Below are positions 17,334 to 25,883 of a stretch of DNA of 64,000 nucleotides, in pieces. The position numbers were made by a program, and so were the translations under genes. The notes under the pieces were generated by a model. It had not been told where the DNA came from and searched no databases. It saw nothing but the letters and a program-made list of their open reading frames with translations. The first letter of the stretch is position 1; every line of letters starts with the position of its first letter. Source of the stretch: Pseudomonas sp. 8O (GTDB lineage Bacteria; Pseudomonadota; Gammaproteobacteria; Pseudomonadales; Pseudomonadaceae); the NCBI RefSeq assembly GCF_902506495.1, contig NZ_LR733267.1, positions 546,352-610,351 on the forward strand, given 5' to 3'.

Positions 17334-18311
17334 ATGAAAAAAACATTCCGCGCTTCTCTCCTTTCTGCCCTGGTCGGTGTCGGCGCCCTGGTCACCCACG
17401 CCGCCACCTTCGCCGATGAGGTCAAGTGGCCGACTCGCCCAATCCAGGTGGTGGTGATCGCCAACCCCGGCGGCGACACCGACTTCAACGCCCGCATGAT
17501 GGCCAAGTACTTCAACGAGATCACCGGCAAGACCATGGTGGTGACCAACGTCGCTGGCGGTGGTGGCACCCTGGCAGCCGAACAGGTCAAGGGCGCAGCG
17601 GCGGATGGCAACACCATTCTCTTCACCCACCCGGGCCAGCTGATCGTCAACGAAGTGGCCGGCCTGACCGAAGACAGCTTCGAGACCTTCGATGTTTCCT
17701 GCATCGCTGGCGTCGACAAGAGCACCGTATTCGTTGCCTCCAAGCAGTCCGGCGTGAGCAGCATGCAGGACCTGGTGGAAAAATCGAAAGCCAACCCCGG
17801 CAGCATCACCTACGGCACCGAGATGGGCAGCTTCTCCCACCTGCAGGGCCTGATGCTGGAAAAACTCACCGGCGCCAAACTGAAGATGGTCGACGGCGGC
17901 ACCGTGTCCGACCGTGTGGTCGGCATGCTCGGTGGTCGTCTGGACATGGGCGCCATCACCTATGGCTCCGTACAGGACTATGTACAGGGCGGGCAGATGG
18001 TCGCACTGGGTCAGCCCAACGAGGAGCGCAACGCCATGCTCGGCGAGGTTCCGACTCTCAAGGAGCAAGGCCTCGACATCACCATGGACAAGCCCTACGT
18101 CGTGGCTTTCCCGAAAGGCACCGACCCGGCGATCGTGAAGAAGATGTCTGACATCATGAAGCAGATCACCGAGCAACCTGGTTACGCCGAAGACCTGAAG
18201 AAGTTCAAGCAACCGGTCTCGTTCTACGGCACCGAAGAGGCCAAGCAGATTCTGGCCAAGACCCGTGAAGACTTCATGCAGTTCAAGGATGAGCTGCGCA
18301 AGGCCAAGTAA
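17334..18311 (+). CDS. Tripartite tricarboxylate transporter substrate-binding protein (TctC/Bug family)
   Basis: The protein has 325 residues from the ATG at 17334 with GGAG eight bases upstream. Residues 1-28 are a Sec signal peptide (KKTFRASLLSALVGVGALVTHAATFADE). The mature protein has the Bug family start (VKWPTRPIQVVVIANPGGDTD) and the AADGNTILFTHPGQL loop that binds carboxylates. It captures the substrate in the periplasm and delivers it to TctA/TctB. Placed directly after gudD, it probably binds glucarate or another aldarate; this is inference. Confidence 0.9.
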   Translation: MKKTFRASLLSALVGVGALVTHAATFADEVKWPTRPIQVVVIANPGGDTDFNARMMAKYFNEITGKTMVVTNVAGGGGTLAAEQVKGAAADGNTILFTHPGQLIVNEVAGLTEDSFETFDVSCIAGVDKSTVFVASKQSGVSSMQDLVEKSKANPGSITYGTEMGSFSHLQGLMLEKLTGAKLKMVDGGTVSDRVVGMLGGRLDMGAITYGSVQDYVQGGQMVALGQPNEERNAMLGEVPTLKEQGLDITMDKPYVVAFPKGTDPAIVKKMSDIMKQITEQPGYAEDLKKFKQPVSFYGTEEAKQILAKTREDFMQFKDELRKAK

Positions 18312-18319
18312 GCCATAAC

Positions 18320-18354
18320 GCAGCCCCGACCCGATCGATTCGGGCCGGGGCTGC
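18320..18354 (+). promoter_or_regulatory. Intercistronic stem-loop between tctC-type and tctB-type genes
   Basis: GCAGCCCCG pairs with CGGGGCTGC, with an inner CCCGA/TCGGG stem and GATCGATTC region in the loop. There is no T-run, so it is more likely an mRNA-stabilising or attenuating hairpin than a full terminator. Such hairpins often keep the binding-protein message in excess over the permease message. Confidence 0.55.
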
Positions 18355-18377
18355 ACCTCAGAACATCGAGGTACATG

Positions 18378-18884
18378 ATGAACACCCTCAACAAAAAAGA
18401 ACTGATCATTGGCATCGCCATGCTCGGCGCCAGCCTTGCCTACCTGGTCATGGCGCAACAGTTGCCTGGACATGACGGTGTCGATGCGGCCACTGTGCCG
18501 AAACTGCTGGCCGGATTCCTGTCTCTGCTGGGCGTGATGCAACTGGTCAGCGCCTTTGCCAAACCCAAGGTTGCCGCCGAACCCGCAAGCCCGGTGCCGG
18601 CAGAAGCTGAAGAGCAACCGACTGAAGTCATAGAACCCAGGACCGTCCTCAAGACCCTCGGCCTGATCCTCGGCTACATGGCCCTGCTCGGCCCTGTGGG
18701 CTTCCCGATCATGACCGTGGTTTACCTCTATCTGCAGTTCCTCGTGCTGACGCCGGTAAAGCAGAAAGCCAGACACCTGACCTATCTGCTGATTGCCGTT
18801 GCCTGCTCTGCGATCATCTTCCTGCTGTTCCGCGAGGCCTTCGATCTGTTGCTGCCCGCTGGCCTGCTGAACAACTTCATCTGA
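18378..18884 (+). CDS. Tripartite tricarboxylate transporter small permease (TctB family)
   Basis: The protein has 168 residues with four membrane helices: one near 10-28, one near 42-58, and two in the C-terminal half (LGLILGYMALLGPVGFPIMTVVYLYLQFLVL, LIAVACSAIIFLLF). Two ATGs lie in tandem (18375, 18378); GAGG at 18368 is better spaced for the second. TctB is the small subunit that assembles with TctA in the inner membrane. It stops nine bases before the tctA-type gene. Confidence 0.85.
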   Translation: MNTLNKKELIIGIAMLGASLAYLVMAQQLPGHDGVDAATVPKLLAGFLSLLGVMQLVSAFAKPKVAAEPASPVPAEAEEQPTEVIEPRTVLKTLGLILGYMALLGPVGFPIMTVVYLYLQFLVLTPVKQKARHLTYLLIAVACSAIIFLLFREAFDLLLPAGLLNNFI

Positions 18885-18893
18885 GGATCGACC

Positions 18894-20414
18894 ATGCTCG
18901 AATTACTGCAGCAAGGCTTCGGTGCCGTTTTTTCACTCAACATCATGATGCTGATGGCCGTCGGCGTAGCCATGGGCATCGTCTTCGGCGCGGTACCCGG
19001 CCTGTCCGCGACCATGGCTGTAGCACTGTGCCTGCCGCTGACCTTCACCATGGGCCCACAGGCTGGTCTTTCCCTGCTGGTCGCGCTGTTCATCGGTGCC
19101 ACCTCGGGCGGGCTGATTTCGGCGATTCTGCTGAAGATTCCAGGAACGCCGTCATCGATCGCGACCGTGTTCGATGGCGGCCCGCTGATGGAACAGGGCC
19201 ACGGCGTCAAGGCGCTGGGCGTCGGCATCGTGTTTTCCTTCCTCGGCACCATCTTCAGCATCGTCGCGCTGATGTTCATCGCCCCGCAGTTGGCCAAGGT
19301 GGCCCTGAGCTTCGGCCCGCATGAATACTTCGCCATTGCGGTGTTCTCCCTGACCCTGATCGCCACTCTCTCGGCCGGCTCCATGGTCAAGGGCCTGTTC
19401 GCCGGTGCGCTGGGTATCGCCGTGTCCACCGTCGGCATTGCGCCGGTAGAGGCCGTACGCCGCTTCACCTTCGGTGTCAGCGAGCTCAACGGCGGCTTCT
19501 CGATGCTGACAGTGATGATCGGCATGTTCGCCGTGGCCGAGATCATCAAGCTCGCCGAAAGCGGCCGTCATGCCGTGCAAGGCAAGGCCAGATCGGTGAG
19601 CATGAAGAACATCAAGGGCTTCGGCTTCTCGCTCAAGGAGTTCCGCGAGCAACTGCCGAACGCTGGGCGCTCCGGCCTGATCGGCCTGGGCATCGGCATT
19701 CTGCCGGGCATCGGCGCCGGTACCTCGAACCTGGTGTCCTACATCATCGCCAAGAAACGCGCGAAAGACGGTCACACCTACGGCAAGGGCAATATCGGCG
19801 GCGTGGTCGCCAGTGAAACGGCCAACAACGCCGGTATCGGTGGTGCAATGATGCCGCTGATGACCCTGGGCATTCCAGGCGACACCGTCACCGCGATCAT
19901 GCTCGGCGGCTTCCTGATCCACGGCATCCAACCGGGCCCGCTGCTGTTCATCAGCCAGGGGCCGCTGGTGTACACCATCTTCGCCGCGCTGATCGTTGCC
20001 ACCTGCATGATGCTGTTCATGGAGTTCTACGGCTTGCGCCTGTTCATCAAGCTGCTCGACGTGCCCAAGCACATTCTGCTGCCGATCATTCTGGTGCTCT
20101 GCGTGGTTGGTGCCTTCGGCCTGTCCAGCCGCCTGTTCGACGTCTGGTCGATCCTGCTGTTCGGTCTGCTCGGCTATGCCTTCGTCAAGGCCGGGATGCC
20201 AGCGGCGCCGTTCATCATCGGCTTTATCCTCGGGCCGATGGCGGAAACCAACCTGCGCCGTGGTCTGATGCTGTCGGATGGCAGCTTCGCCGAGTTCTTC
20301 ACCAATCCGATTGCCGGCACCTTCCTCGGCCTGGCCCTGGCGTTCGTAATCTGGCAGGTGTTCAGCGCGCTGCGTCCCAAACCCAGCGCGATAAACGAAA
20401 TCCTGCGCACCTGA
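18894..20414 (+). CDS. Tripartite tricarboxylate transporter large permease (TctA family)
   Basis: The protein has 506 residues with about 11-12 helices. TctA signatures are present: GVAMGIVFGAVPGLSATMAVAL near the N-terminus and GIGILPGIGAGTSNLVSYIIAKK, which repeat the GxxxGxxPGxG pattern in the two halves. It forms the proton- or sodium-coupled channel that works with the TctC-type binding protein. It is the last gene of the plus-strand gudD operon, followed by a terminator. Confidence 0.93.
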   Translation: MLELLQQGFGAVFSLNIMMLMAVGVAMGIVFGAVPGLSATMAVALCLPLTFTMGPQAGLSLLVALFIGATSGGLISAILLKIPGTPSSIATVFDGGPLMEQGHGVKALGVGIVFSFLGTIFSIVALMFIAPQLAKVALSFGPHEYFAIAVFSLTLIATLSAGSMVKGLFAGALGIAVSTVGIAPVEAVRRFTFGVSELNGGFSMLTVMIGMFAVAEIIKLAESGRHAVQGKARSVSMKNIKGFGFSLKEFREQLPNAGRSGLIGLGIGILPGIGAGTSNLVSYIIAKKRAKDGHTYGKGNIGGVVASETANNAGIGGAMMPLMTLGIPGDTVTAIMLGGFLIHGIQPGPLLFISQGPLVYTIFAALIVATCMMLFMEFYGLRLFIKLLDVPKHILLPIILVLCVVGAFGLSSRLFDVWSILLFGLLGYAFVKAGMPAAPFIIGFILGPMAETNLRRGLMLSDGSFAEFFTNPIAGTFLGLALAFVIWQVFSALRPKPSAINEILRT

Positions 20415-20425
20415 CACCCACCTTG

Positions 20426-20456
20426 CCGCCCCCTCTGCTCAGGGGGCGGTTCATTT
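20426..20456 (+). terminator. Rho-independent terminator after the transporter operon
   Basis: CCGCCCCCT (20426-20434) pairs with AGGGGGCGG (20441-20449), with a six-base loop, followed by TTCATTT. It lies 12 bases after the tctA-type stop. Confidence 0.8.
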
Positions 20457-20584
20457 CCGACTCCCGCCTCTTTCGTCTCCAGCCCTCTACAACGCCACTG
20501 CAGCGGCTTGAGCAAGATAATGGACGCGCTCATTGATCCAGGTCTAATCTAATCAACCACTAGATTGATACCCGGAATGAATCA

Positions 20585-21490
20585 ATGTTCGACCTGGCTC
20601 AGCTGCGCTGTTTCACCACCCTGGCCGCCGAGCTGAATTTCCGTCGCGCCGCCGAACGCCTGAACATGACCCAGCCGCCGCTGAGCCGGCAGATCCAGTT
20701 GCTCGAACATCAGCTTGGCGTGAGCCTGTTCACCCGCAGCACCCGCTCGGTTGCCTTGACGGCGGCTGGTCGTGCCTTCTTCGTCGAAGCCCAGGCGCTG
20801 CTCGATCAGGCCCACCGCGCCGCGCAGAGCGCCCGGCTGGCCGCCATCGGCGAAAGTGGTGCGCTCAATATCAGCTTCGTCGCCAGCGCGGTGTATGACG
20901 TGTTGCCACGCGCGATAACCGAGGCCAAGCGTGAACGCCCGGGCGTGGATATCGCCTTGCTGGAAATGAGCACCTTCGAACAGGTGCAGGCACTGCGCGC
21001 CAGGCGCGTGGACCTGGCCATCGTGCGCGCGCCCTTGCAGCAACCCGGGCTGATCAGCGAATGCCTGCTGCGCGAACCCTTCGTGCTGGCCGCGCCCACC
21101 GGGCATCCGCTGGCACAACACGCAAGGCCGACTCTGGATATGCTCCATGGTCAGCCCTTCATTCTTTACGCGCATACCGCCTGGCAGCCCTTCAACGAAC
21201 TGCACACCGGCCTGTTTCGCGCAAGCGGCATCCAGCCTGAATTCGTTCAGGCGCTGGGCTCGACCCTGACCATCCTGTCGCTGGTCAATGCCGGCATGGG
21301 GCTGGCACTGGTGCCACGCAGCGCCAGTGCCATCCGCTTCGAGCAGGTGCGTTTCCGCGACCTGCCGCTACCGGCAGGCGTATGCGGGGAGTTGCATCTG
21401 GTATGGCGCGACGACAACGACAACCCTGCCTTGCCGTCGATGATCGCTGCCGTGCGCCAGGCCGCTCGCGACATCTATCCGCAGAACTGA
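20585..21490 (+). CDS. LysR family transcriptional regulator
   Basis: The protein has 301 residues. The winged helix-turn-helix is at residues 1-60 (LRCFTTLAAELNFRRAAERLNMTQPPLSRQIQLLEHQLG), followed by a two-lobed effector domain (about 90-295). It resembles the CatR/BenM/CatM subgroup. It lies between the aldarate transporter operon and the talarate dehydratase gene and ends three bases before the stop of the latter (convergent), so it is the best local candidate for controlling aldarate genes. Upstream, CATTGAT at 20531 and ATCAATG at 20581 form an inverted pair around TAATCAA...TTGATA, a possible autoregulatory site. Confidence 0.88.
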   Translation: MFDLAQLRCFTTLAAELNFRRAAERLNMTQPPLSRQIQLLEHQLGVSLFTRSTRSVALTAAGRAFFVEAQALLDQAHRAAQSARLAAIGESGALNISFVASAVYDVLPRAITEAKRERPGVDIALLEMSTFEQVQALRARRVDLAIVRAPLQQPGLISECLLREPFVLAAPTGHPLAQHARPTLDMLHGQPFILYAHTAWQPFNELHTGLFRASGIQPEFVQALGSTLTILSLVNAGMGLALVPRSASAIRFEQVRFRDLPLPAGVCGELHLVWRDDNDNPALPSMIAAVRQAARDIYPQN

Positions 21491-21493
21491 CGT

Positions 21494-22648
21494 TCAAGCG
21501 CGTTTGCCGACCTCAGCCTGCTGCACCGTCCAGCCGGCAACCTGCTCGCTCAGGCTCAGGCCAAGACCTGGACGAGTCGGCACCAACATGCGCCCGTCGC
21601 GAATGTCCAGGCGCTCGTTGAACAGCGGCTCCAACCACTCGAAATGCTCGACCCAGGGCTCGCGGGTATGGCTCGCGGCCAGGTGCACGTGCAGCTCCAT
21701 GGCGAAGTGCGGCGCCAGGGTCATGCCGGCCTGCTCGGCCAGCGTCTGCACGCGCAGGTAGGGGGTAATCCCGCCGACGCGCGGCGCATCGGGCATAAGG
21801 AAGTCGGCGCCGCGCTGGCGGATGAACTCCCAGTGCTCGGCCGGGCTGGTGAGCATTTCGCCAGTGGCGATCGGCGTATCGAACAGGCGCACCAGCTCGG
21901 CATGGCCTTCGGCGTCGTAGCAGTCCAGCGGCTCCTCGATCCAGATCAGGTCGAAGGGTTCAAGGCGTCGGCACATGCGCCGCGCGGTCGGGCGGTCCCA
22001 TTGCTGGTTGGCGTCGACCATCAGCGGAAAGCTTTCACCCAGGTGCTCGCGCACCGTGCTGACGCGGTGGATATCCAGCGCCCAGTCGGGCTGGCCGACC
22101 TTGAGTTTGATACCGCCAATGCCCTTTTCTCGGGAAATGTCAGTGTTCTTCAGCAACTGATCGAGCGGTGTGTGCAGAAAGCCGCCGGAGGTGTTGTAGC
22201 AACGTACCGAATCGCGATGGCTGCCGAGCAAACGTGCCAGCGAAAGGCCACTGCGGCGCGCCTTGAGATCCCACAAGGCGACGTCGAAAGCACCGATGGC
22301 CTGGGTCGCCAAGCCGCTGCGACCGACCGAAGCGCCAGCCCAGCACAGCTTGTCCCAGAGTTTGGCGATATCACTGGGGTTCTCGCCAATCAGGTTAGGC
22401 GCCACCTCCAGTGCGTGGGCGAACTGGCCGGGACCACCGGCGCGCTTGGAATAGCTGAAGCCCAGGCCACGGTGACCGTCGCGGGTTTCGATCTCGGCGA
22501 TCAGAATGGCGATCTCGGTCATCGGCTTCTGCCGTCCGGTCAGCACCTTGGCATCGCTGATCGGGTTGGCCAGCGGCAGCGCTACCGAGCGCAGGCTGAG
22601 CCAGGTAATACGGTCGTCGTCGGCGCGTGGGGCGGCGTTATCGGTCAT
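21494..22648 (-). CDS. L-talarate/galactarate dehydratase (mandelate racemase family)
   Basis: The protein has 384 residues and is an enolase-superfamily member of the MR subgroup. It matches the characterised Salmonella L-talarate/galactarate dehydratase closely over blocks I can recall: PISDAKVLTGRQKPMTE near the start, CYNTSGGFLHTPLDQ, the catalytic KxK in GGIKLKVGQP, MVDANQQWDR, and the catalytic His in LAPHFAMELH. That enzyme dehydrates galactarate and L-talarate to 5-dehydro-4-deoxyglucarate and its epimer. This gives a second route for galactarate besides GarD. The gene is divergent from the chemoreceptor gene, with a 16-bp palindrome between. Confidence 0.88.
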   Translation of the reverse strand: MTDNAAPRADDDRITWLSLRSVALPLANPISDAKVLTGRQKPMTEIAILIAEIETRDGHRGLGFSYSKRAGGPGQFAHALEVAPNLIGENPSDIAKLWDKLCWAGASVGRSGLATQAIGAFDVALWDLKARRSGLSLARLLGSHRDSVRCYNTSGGFLHTPLDQLLKNTDISREKGIGGIKLKVGQPDWALDIHRVSTVREHLGESFPLMVDANQQWDRPTARRMCRRLEPFDLIWIEEPLDCYDAEGHAELVRLFDTPIATGEMLTSPAEHWEFIRQRGADFLMPDAPRVGGITPYLRVQTLAEQAGMTLAPHFAMELHVHLAASHTREPWVEHFEWLEPLFNERLDIRDGRMLVPTRPGLGLSLSEQVAGWTVQQAEVGKRA

Positions 22649-22719
22649 GACATCTTCCTCGTGATGAAACTCGACGCCCCGATGGGCCGCCGAAAATGGA
22701 CAACCCGAGCCAGATTAAG

Positions 22720-22735
22720 ATGATTGCGCAATCAT
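22720..22735. promoter_or_regulatory. Perfect palindrome upstream of the talarate dehydratase gene
   Basis: ATGATTGCGCAATCAT is a perfect 16-bp palindrome 72 bases before the minus-strand start at 22648. Its half GCGCAATCAT recurs at 15567-15576 in the kdgD/gudD control region, so one regulator may act at both places. A second palindrome, ACGTCTAGACGT, lies at 22791-22802 closer to the chemoreceptor gene. Confidence 0.55.
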
Positions 22736-22874
22736 TCAAGCATCAGGATCACCCGCCAAGGCCTGGCCTGCTCATGGCCATTTGCCGGACACGTCTAGAC
22801 GTTTCACAAATCTGCAACATTCGCCGTCTACGCTGAATATGTCCCGCTCCGCCTGACCTCCGAGGCATCCCATC

Positions 22875-24500
22875 ATGTTCCTGCAAAAATCCCTGCGCGC
22901 GCAGATTCTCGCCCTGCTCGGCGGCAGTCTGGCGCTGATCCTGATCACCGCACTGGCCTGCTTCAGCTTCCTCTCCAGCGGCATTCAGTCCTACCGTGGC
23001 CTGCTCGACGGACCGCTGGAATCTTCGCGCCTGATCGACGCGGCCAATGTCGAATTCAAGATCCAGGTGCAGGAATGGAAGAACGTCCTGTTGCGCGGCC
23101 AAGACAGCGCCAACCTGCAACGCTACTGGGGCCAGTTCGAAGCGCAGGAACGCAAGGTGCAGGACATTCTCGGTCAGTTGACCCAGGTCGCCGCTGCCGA
23201 CCCGGCGTTGAAGACGCAGGTCGAGCGCCTGCGCAGCGAACATCAGGCGCTCGGCGGCAATTATCGCAAGGGCCGCGACGCCTTCGTGGCCGCCGGTGCC
23301 GATGCCAGGGCCGGCGATGAAGCCGTCAAGGGCATCGACCGCGCCGCCAGCGAGCAGATGACCGCGCTGGTCGAGCAGTTGCGCCAGAACAGCCTGAGCC
23401 AGGCCGAGCAGATCAATGCCAGCGCCGCGCGCACCATTCTCAGCGGCACCCTCGTGATGCTGGCCGCGGCCATGGTCATCGCCGTGTTCAGCCTGTGGCT
23501 GGTCAATCGCAATCTGATCATCCCCATCCGCCATCTGATCGGCCATGTCGATCAGCTCAGCCAAGGCCGCTTCGGCCAACGCGTGGAAAGCACCCGTAAG
23601 GATGAGCTTGGCCTGCTGGCCCGCGCAGCGAATACCCTGCGCGACTTTCTCGCCAGCACCAGCGAGCGCCTGCACCACAGTACGCAGAACCTCGACAGCG
23701 CCAGCAGCGAGTTGAACGCCATCGCCTCACGCATGACCGAGGGCGTCAGCGAGCAGTTCGAGCGCACCGATCAGGTCGCCACTGCCATGCACGAGATGTC
23801 CGCCACCGCCCAGGAAGTCGCGCGCCATGCCGCTGATGCCGCGCACGCGGCCAACGATGCCGACGATTCGGCCCGTCAGGGCAGCACGGTGATGCAATCG
23901 ACCATCGCCACTATCACCGACATTCGCGGCGAGATCGCCAACACCGCCGAGGTGATCCGTCGCCTGGAAAGCGACAGCGGGCGCATCGGCAAGGTGCTGG
24001 AGGTGATCCGCGGCATCGCCGAGCAGACCAACCTACTGGCCCTCAACGCCGCCATCGAAGCCGCCCGTGCCGGCGAACAGGGCCGTGGTTTCGCCGTGGT
24101 CGCCGACGAGGTGCGCACCCTGGCCCAGCGCACCGCCGAGTCCACCGCCGAGATCAACCAGATCATCGATACCGTGCAGAACGGCGCACTGAACGCTGTA
24201 CGCGCCATCGAGAGCGGCCAGCAGCGCAGCGAACAGGGCGTGACCCAGGTCACCGAGGCTGGCGCCATGCTGCAGCGCATCACCGAGGCAGTGGAGGCCA
24301 TCCGCGACATGAACCAGCAGATTGCCACGGCAGCCGAAGAGCAAACCTCGGTAGCCGAGGACATCTCGCGCAACCTCACCGAGCTGACCGCCATCGCCAG
24401 TGCCAACCAGGACAACGTCGAGCGCACGCAGAAGGCCAGCCGCAACCTGCACGACATGTCCGGGCAACTGGGCGAAGTGACTCGCCGCCTGGGCTCCTGA
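22875..24500 (+). CDS. Methyl-accepting chemotaxis protein
   Basis: The protein has 541 residues. A transmembrane helix at about 10-34 precedes a periplasmic helical sensor of about 155 residues (40-192), a second helix (about 193-214, GTLVMLAAAMVIAVFSLWLV), a HAMP domain and a cytoplasmic signalling domain with the hairpin tip at about 383-410 (EQTNLLALNAAIEAARAGEQ). GAGG lies nine bases before the start. It feeds chemotactic signals to CheA/CheW. Being divergent from an aldarate dehydratase, it may sense an aldarate, but ligand is inference only. Confidence 0.93.
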   Translation: MFLQKSLRAQILALLGGSLALILITALACFSFLSSGIQSYRGLLDGPLESSRLIDAANVEFKIQVQEWKNVLLRGQDSANLQRYWGQFEAQERKVQDILGQLTQVAAADPALKTQVERLRSEHQALGGNYRKGRDAFVAAGADARAGDEAVKGIDRAASEQMTALVEQLRQNSLSQAEQINASAARTILSGTLVMLAAAMVIAVFSLWLVNRNLIIPIRHLIGHVDQLSQGRFGQRVESTRKDELGLLARAANTLRDFLASTSERLHHSTQNLDSASSELNAIASRMTEGVSEQFERTDQVATAMHEMSATAQEVARHAADAAHAANDADDSARQGSTVMQSTIATITDIRGEIANTAEVIRRLESDSGRIGKVLEVIRGIAEQTNLLALNAAIEAARAGEQGRGFAVVADEVRTLAQRTAESTAEINQIIDTVQNGALNAVRAIESGQQRSEQGVTQVTEAGAMLQRITEAVEAIRDMNQQIATAAEEQTSVAEDISRNLTELTAIASANQDNVERTQKASRNLHDMSGQLGEVTRRLGS

Positions 24501-24696
24501 GCCGACCAGCGAACCGGCATGAACACGCAGCGCATGGCTCACCCTGCATCTTCTACAGCCTGCGCGGCAGAGCGGGCGCAAGCCCTCCAACTCGCTTGCG
24601 GGGACGGTACGCAGGGCGGACAAGCCACCGGCATGTCCGCCTCACCCACTGAAAACAGGCAAACGACAAAAGGTCGCAATTAATCCTTGCTATTTA

Positions 24697-24715
24697 TGTA
24701 ATAGGAATTATTCTC
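24697..24715. promoter_or_regulatory. Possible Fur box
   Basis: The 19 bases from 24697 (TGTAATAGGAATTATTCTC) match the classic Fur consensus at 12 of 19 positions and lie 31 bases before the start of the small gene at 24747. The P. aeruginosa counterpart I think it corresponds to (PA4570) responds to iron starvation, which fits. Confidence 0.45.
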
Positions 24716-24746
24716 AGTTACGTAATGACGGCCAAGGAGACCTGCC

Positions 24747-24974
24747 ATGACCTACCTGATCGATGCCTGGCTGGACCGCCCGCATCCCTATCTGCGCATC
24801 CTCAACCGCGAAACCGGGGAAGTCTGCGCCATGCTGGAAGAAGAAGCCCTCGACGAACTGCGCGACCAGGGCGACCTGGACCTGCACGAGCTCAGCTCCA
24901 GCGAGCCCATCGTGCTCAAAGAGCTGGTGCGCAGCCTGTTTCTCTACTGCTATGCACGAGCCCTGCGTCCGTGA
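24747..24974 (+). CDS. Small conserved Pseudomonas protein (PA4570-like)
   Basis: The protein has 75 residues, acidic in the middle (MLEEEALDELRDQGDLDLHELS), with no signal peptide or membrane helix. AAGGAG lies just upstream. I recognise it as the type of short conserved protein encoded near fklB in P. aeruginosa (PA4570), whose function is unknown and whose expression is iron-responsive. A candidate Fur box precedes the gene. A cytosolic role is likely. Confidence 0.7.
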   Translation: MTYLIDAWLDRPHPYLRILNRETGEVCAMLEEEALDELRDQGDLDLHELSSSEPIVLKELVRSLFLYCYARALRP

Positions 24975-25047
24975 ACAGAGTCGCGGCGGCCAAGTCATCA
25001 CCCTATTTCCGGTGCGCGCGGTGCACCCTACCCTGTCTCGCAGCAGC

Positions 25048-25120
25048 GTAGGGTGGACGACGCTTCACCCGTCCACCGTCGTCGCGAATGGTGGACAAAA
25101 ACAGCGTTGTCCACCCTACG
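25048..25120. repeat. REP-like inverted repeat
   Basis: GTAGGGTGGACGACGC and the opposing GCGTTGTCCACCCTACG arms enclose a GTCCACC/GGTGGAC inner pair. Shorter arms of the same family flank it at about 25012-25032 and 25143-25155. It fills most of the gap between the convergent genes at 24747 and 25254. Confidence 0.65.
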
Positions 25121-25167
25121 ATACTTAAACAATTGGCGCGCGCGGCGCACCCTACCCAGAGAAACGC

Positions 25168-25202
25168 AAACGGGGCGCCCTGTCAGCCAGAGCGCCCCGT
25201 TT
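25168..25202. terminator. Bidirectional terminator
   Basis: AAACGGGGCG pairs with CGCCCCGTTT around a short loop, with A's on the left and T's on the right, so it can work in both directions. It lies between the two convergent genes, 51 bases from the fklB stop. Confidence 0.65.
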
Positions 25203-25253
25203 CGTAGGGTGTAGCGGGGCCGCCCAGGACGTGCGCACCGCTACTGCGATCGC

Positions 25254-25883
25254 TTACAGGATGTCGAGCAGCTCTACATCAAACACCAGCACACTGTGCG
25301 GCGGGATGCTGCCGACGCCCTGGGCGCCGTAGGCCAGCTCGCTCGGTACGTACAGGCGCCATTTGCTGCCGGTGCCCATCAGTTGCAGCGCCTCGACCCA
25401 ACCCGGAATCACGCCACCAACCGGGAATTCAGCCGGCTGGCCACGCTCGTAGGAGCTGTCGAACACGGTGCCGTCGATCAGGGTGCCGTGGTAGTGGGTA
25501 CGCACCTGATCCTCAGCCGACGGCTTGGCACCCTCGCCTGCGACCAGCACTTCGTACTGCAGGCCGGAGGCCAATACGGTCACGCCTTCGCGCTTGGCAT
25601 TCTCGACCAGGTAGGCACGGCCTTCGCCAGCAGCGGCTTCGGCCTTGGCGGCAGCTTCGGCCTGCATGATTTCGCGGATGACCTTGAAACTGGCGCCCAG
25701 CTCGGCTTCGGAAACACGACTGGCCTGGCCGCTGAAAGCGTCGGTCAGACCGGCGAGGATGGCCGTCAGGTCAACGCCGGGCGGCGGGTTGTCACGCAAC
25801 TGACCACCGAGTTGACGACCGATGCCGTAGCTGACACGACCTTCATCGGAGGACAGATCGGGGCTGAAGTTGAATTCGGACAT
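25254..25883 (-). CDS. fklB: FKBP-type peptidyl-prolyl cis-trans isomerase
   Basis: The protein has 209 residues from the ATG at 25883, which has GGAG six bases upstream; the longer frame is not supported. An N-terminal FKBP dimerisation domain (about 1-90, with SSDEGRVSYGIGRQLGGQL and an Ala/Glu-rich helix) precedes the FKBP isomerase domain (about 110-209: VRTHYHGTLIDGTVFDSSYERGQPAEFPV, VIPGWVEALQLM, ELAYGAQGVG.IPPHSVLVFDVELL). There is no signal peptide, so it is cytoplasmic like E. coli FklB. It accelerates prolyl isomerisation during folding. Confidence 0.93.
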   Translation of the reverse strand: MSEFNFSPDLSSDEGRVSYGIGRQLGGQLRDNPPPGVDLTAILAGLTDAFSGQASRVSEAELGASFKVIREIMQAEAAAKAEAAAGEGRAYLVENAKREGVTVLASGLQYEVLVAGEGAKPSAEDQVRTHYHGTLIDGTVFDSSYERGQPAEFPVGGVIPGWVEALQLMGTGSKWRLYVPSELAYGAQGVGSIPPHSVLVFDVELLDIL

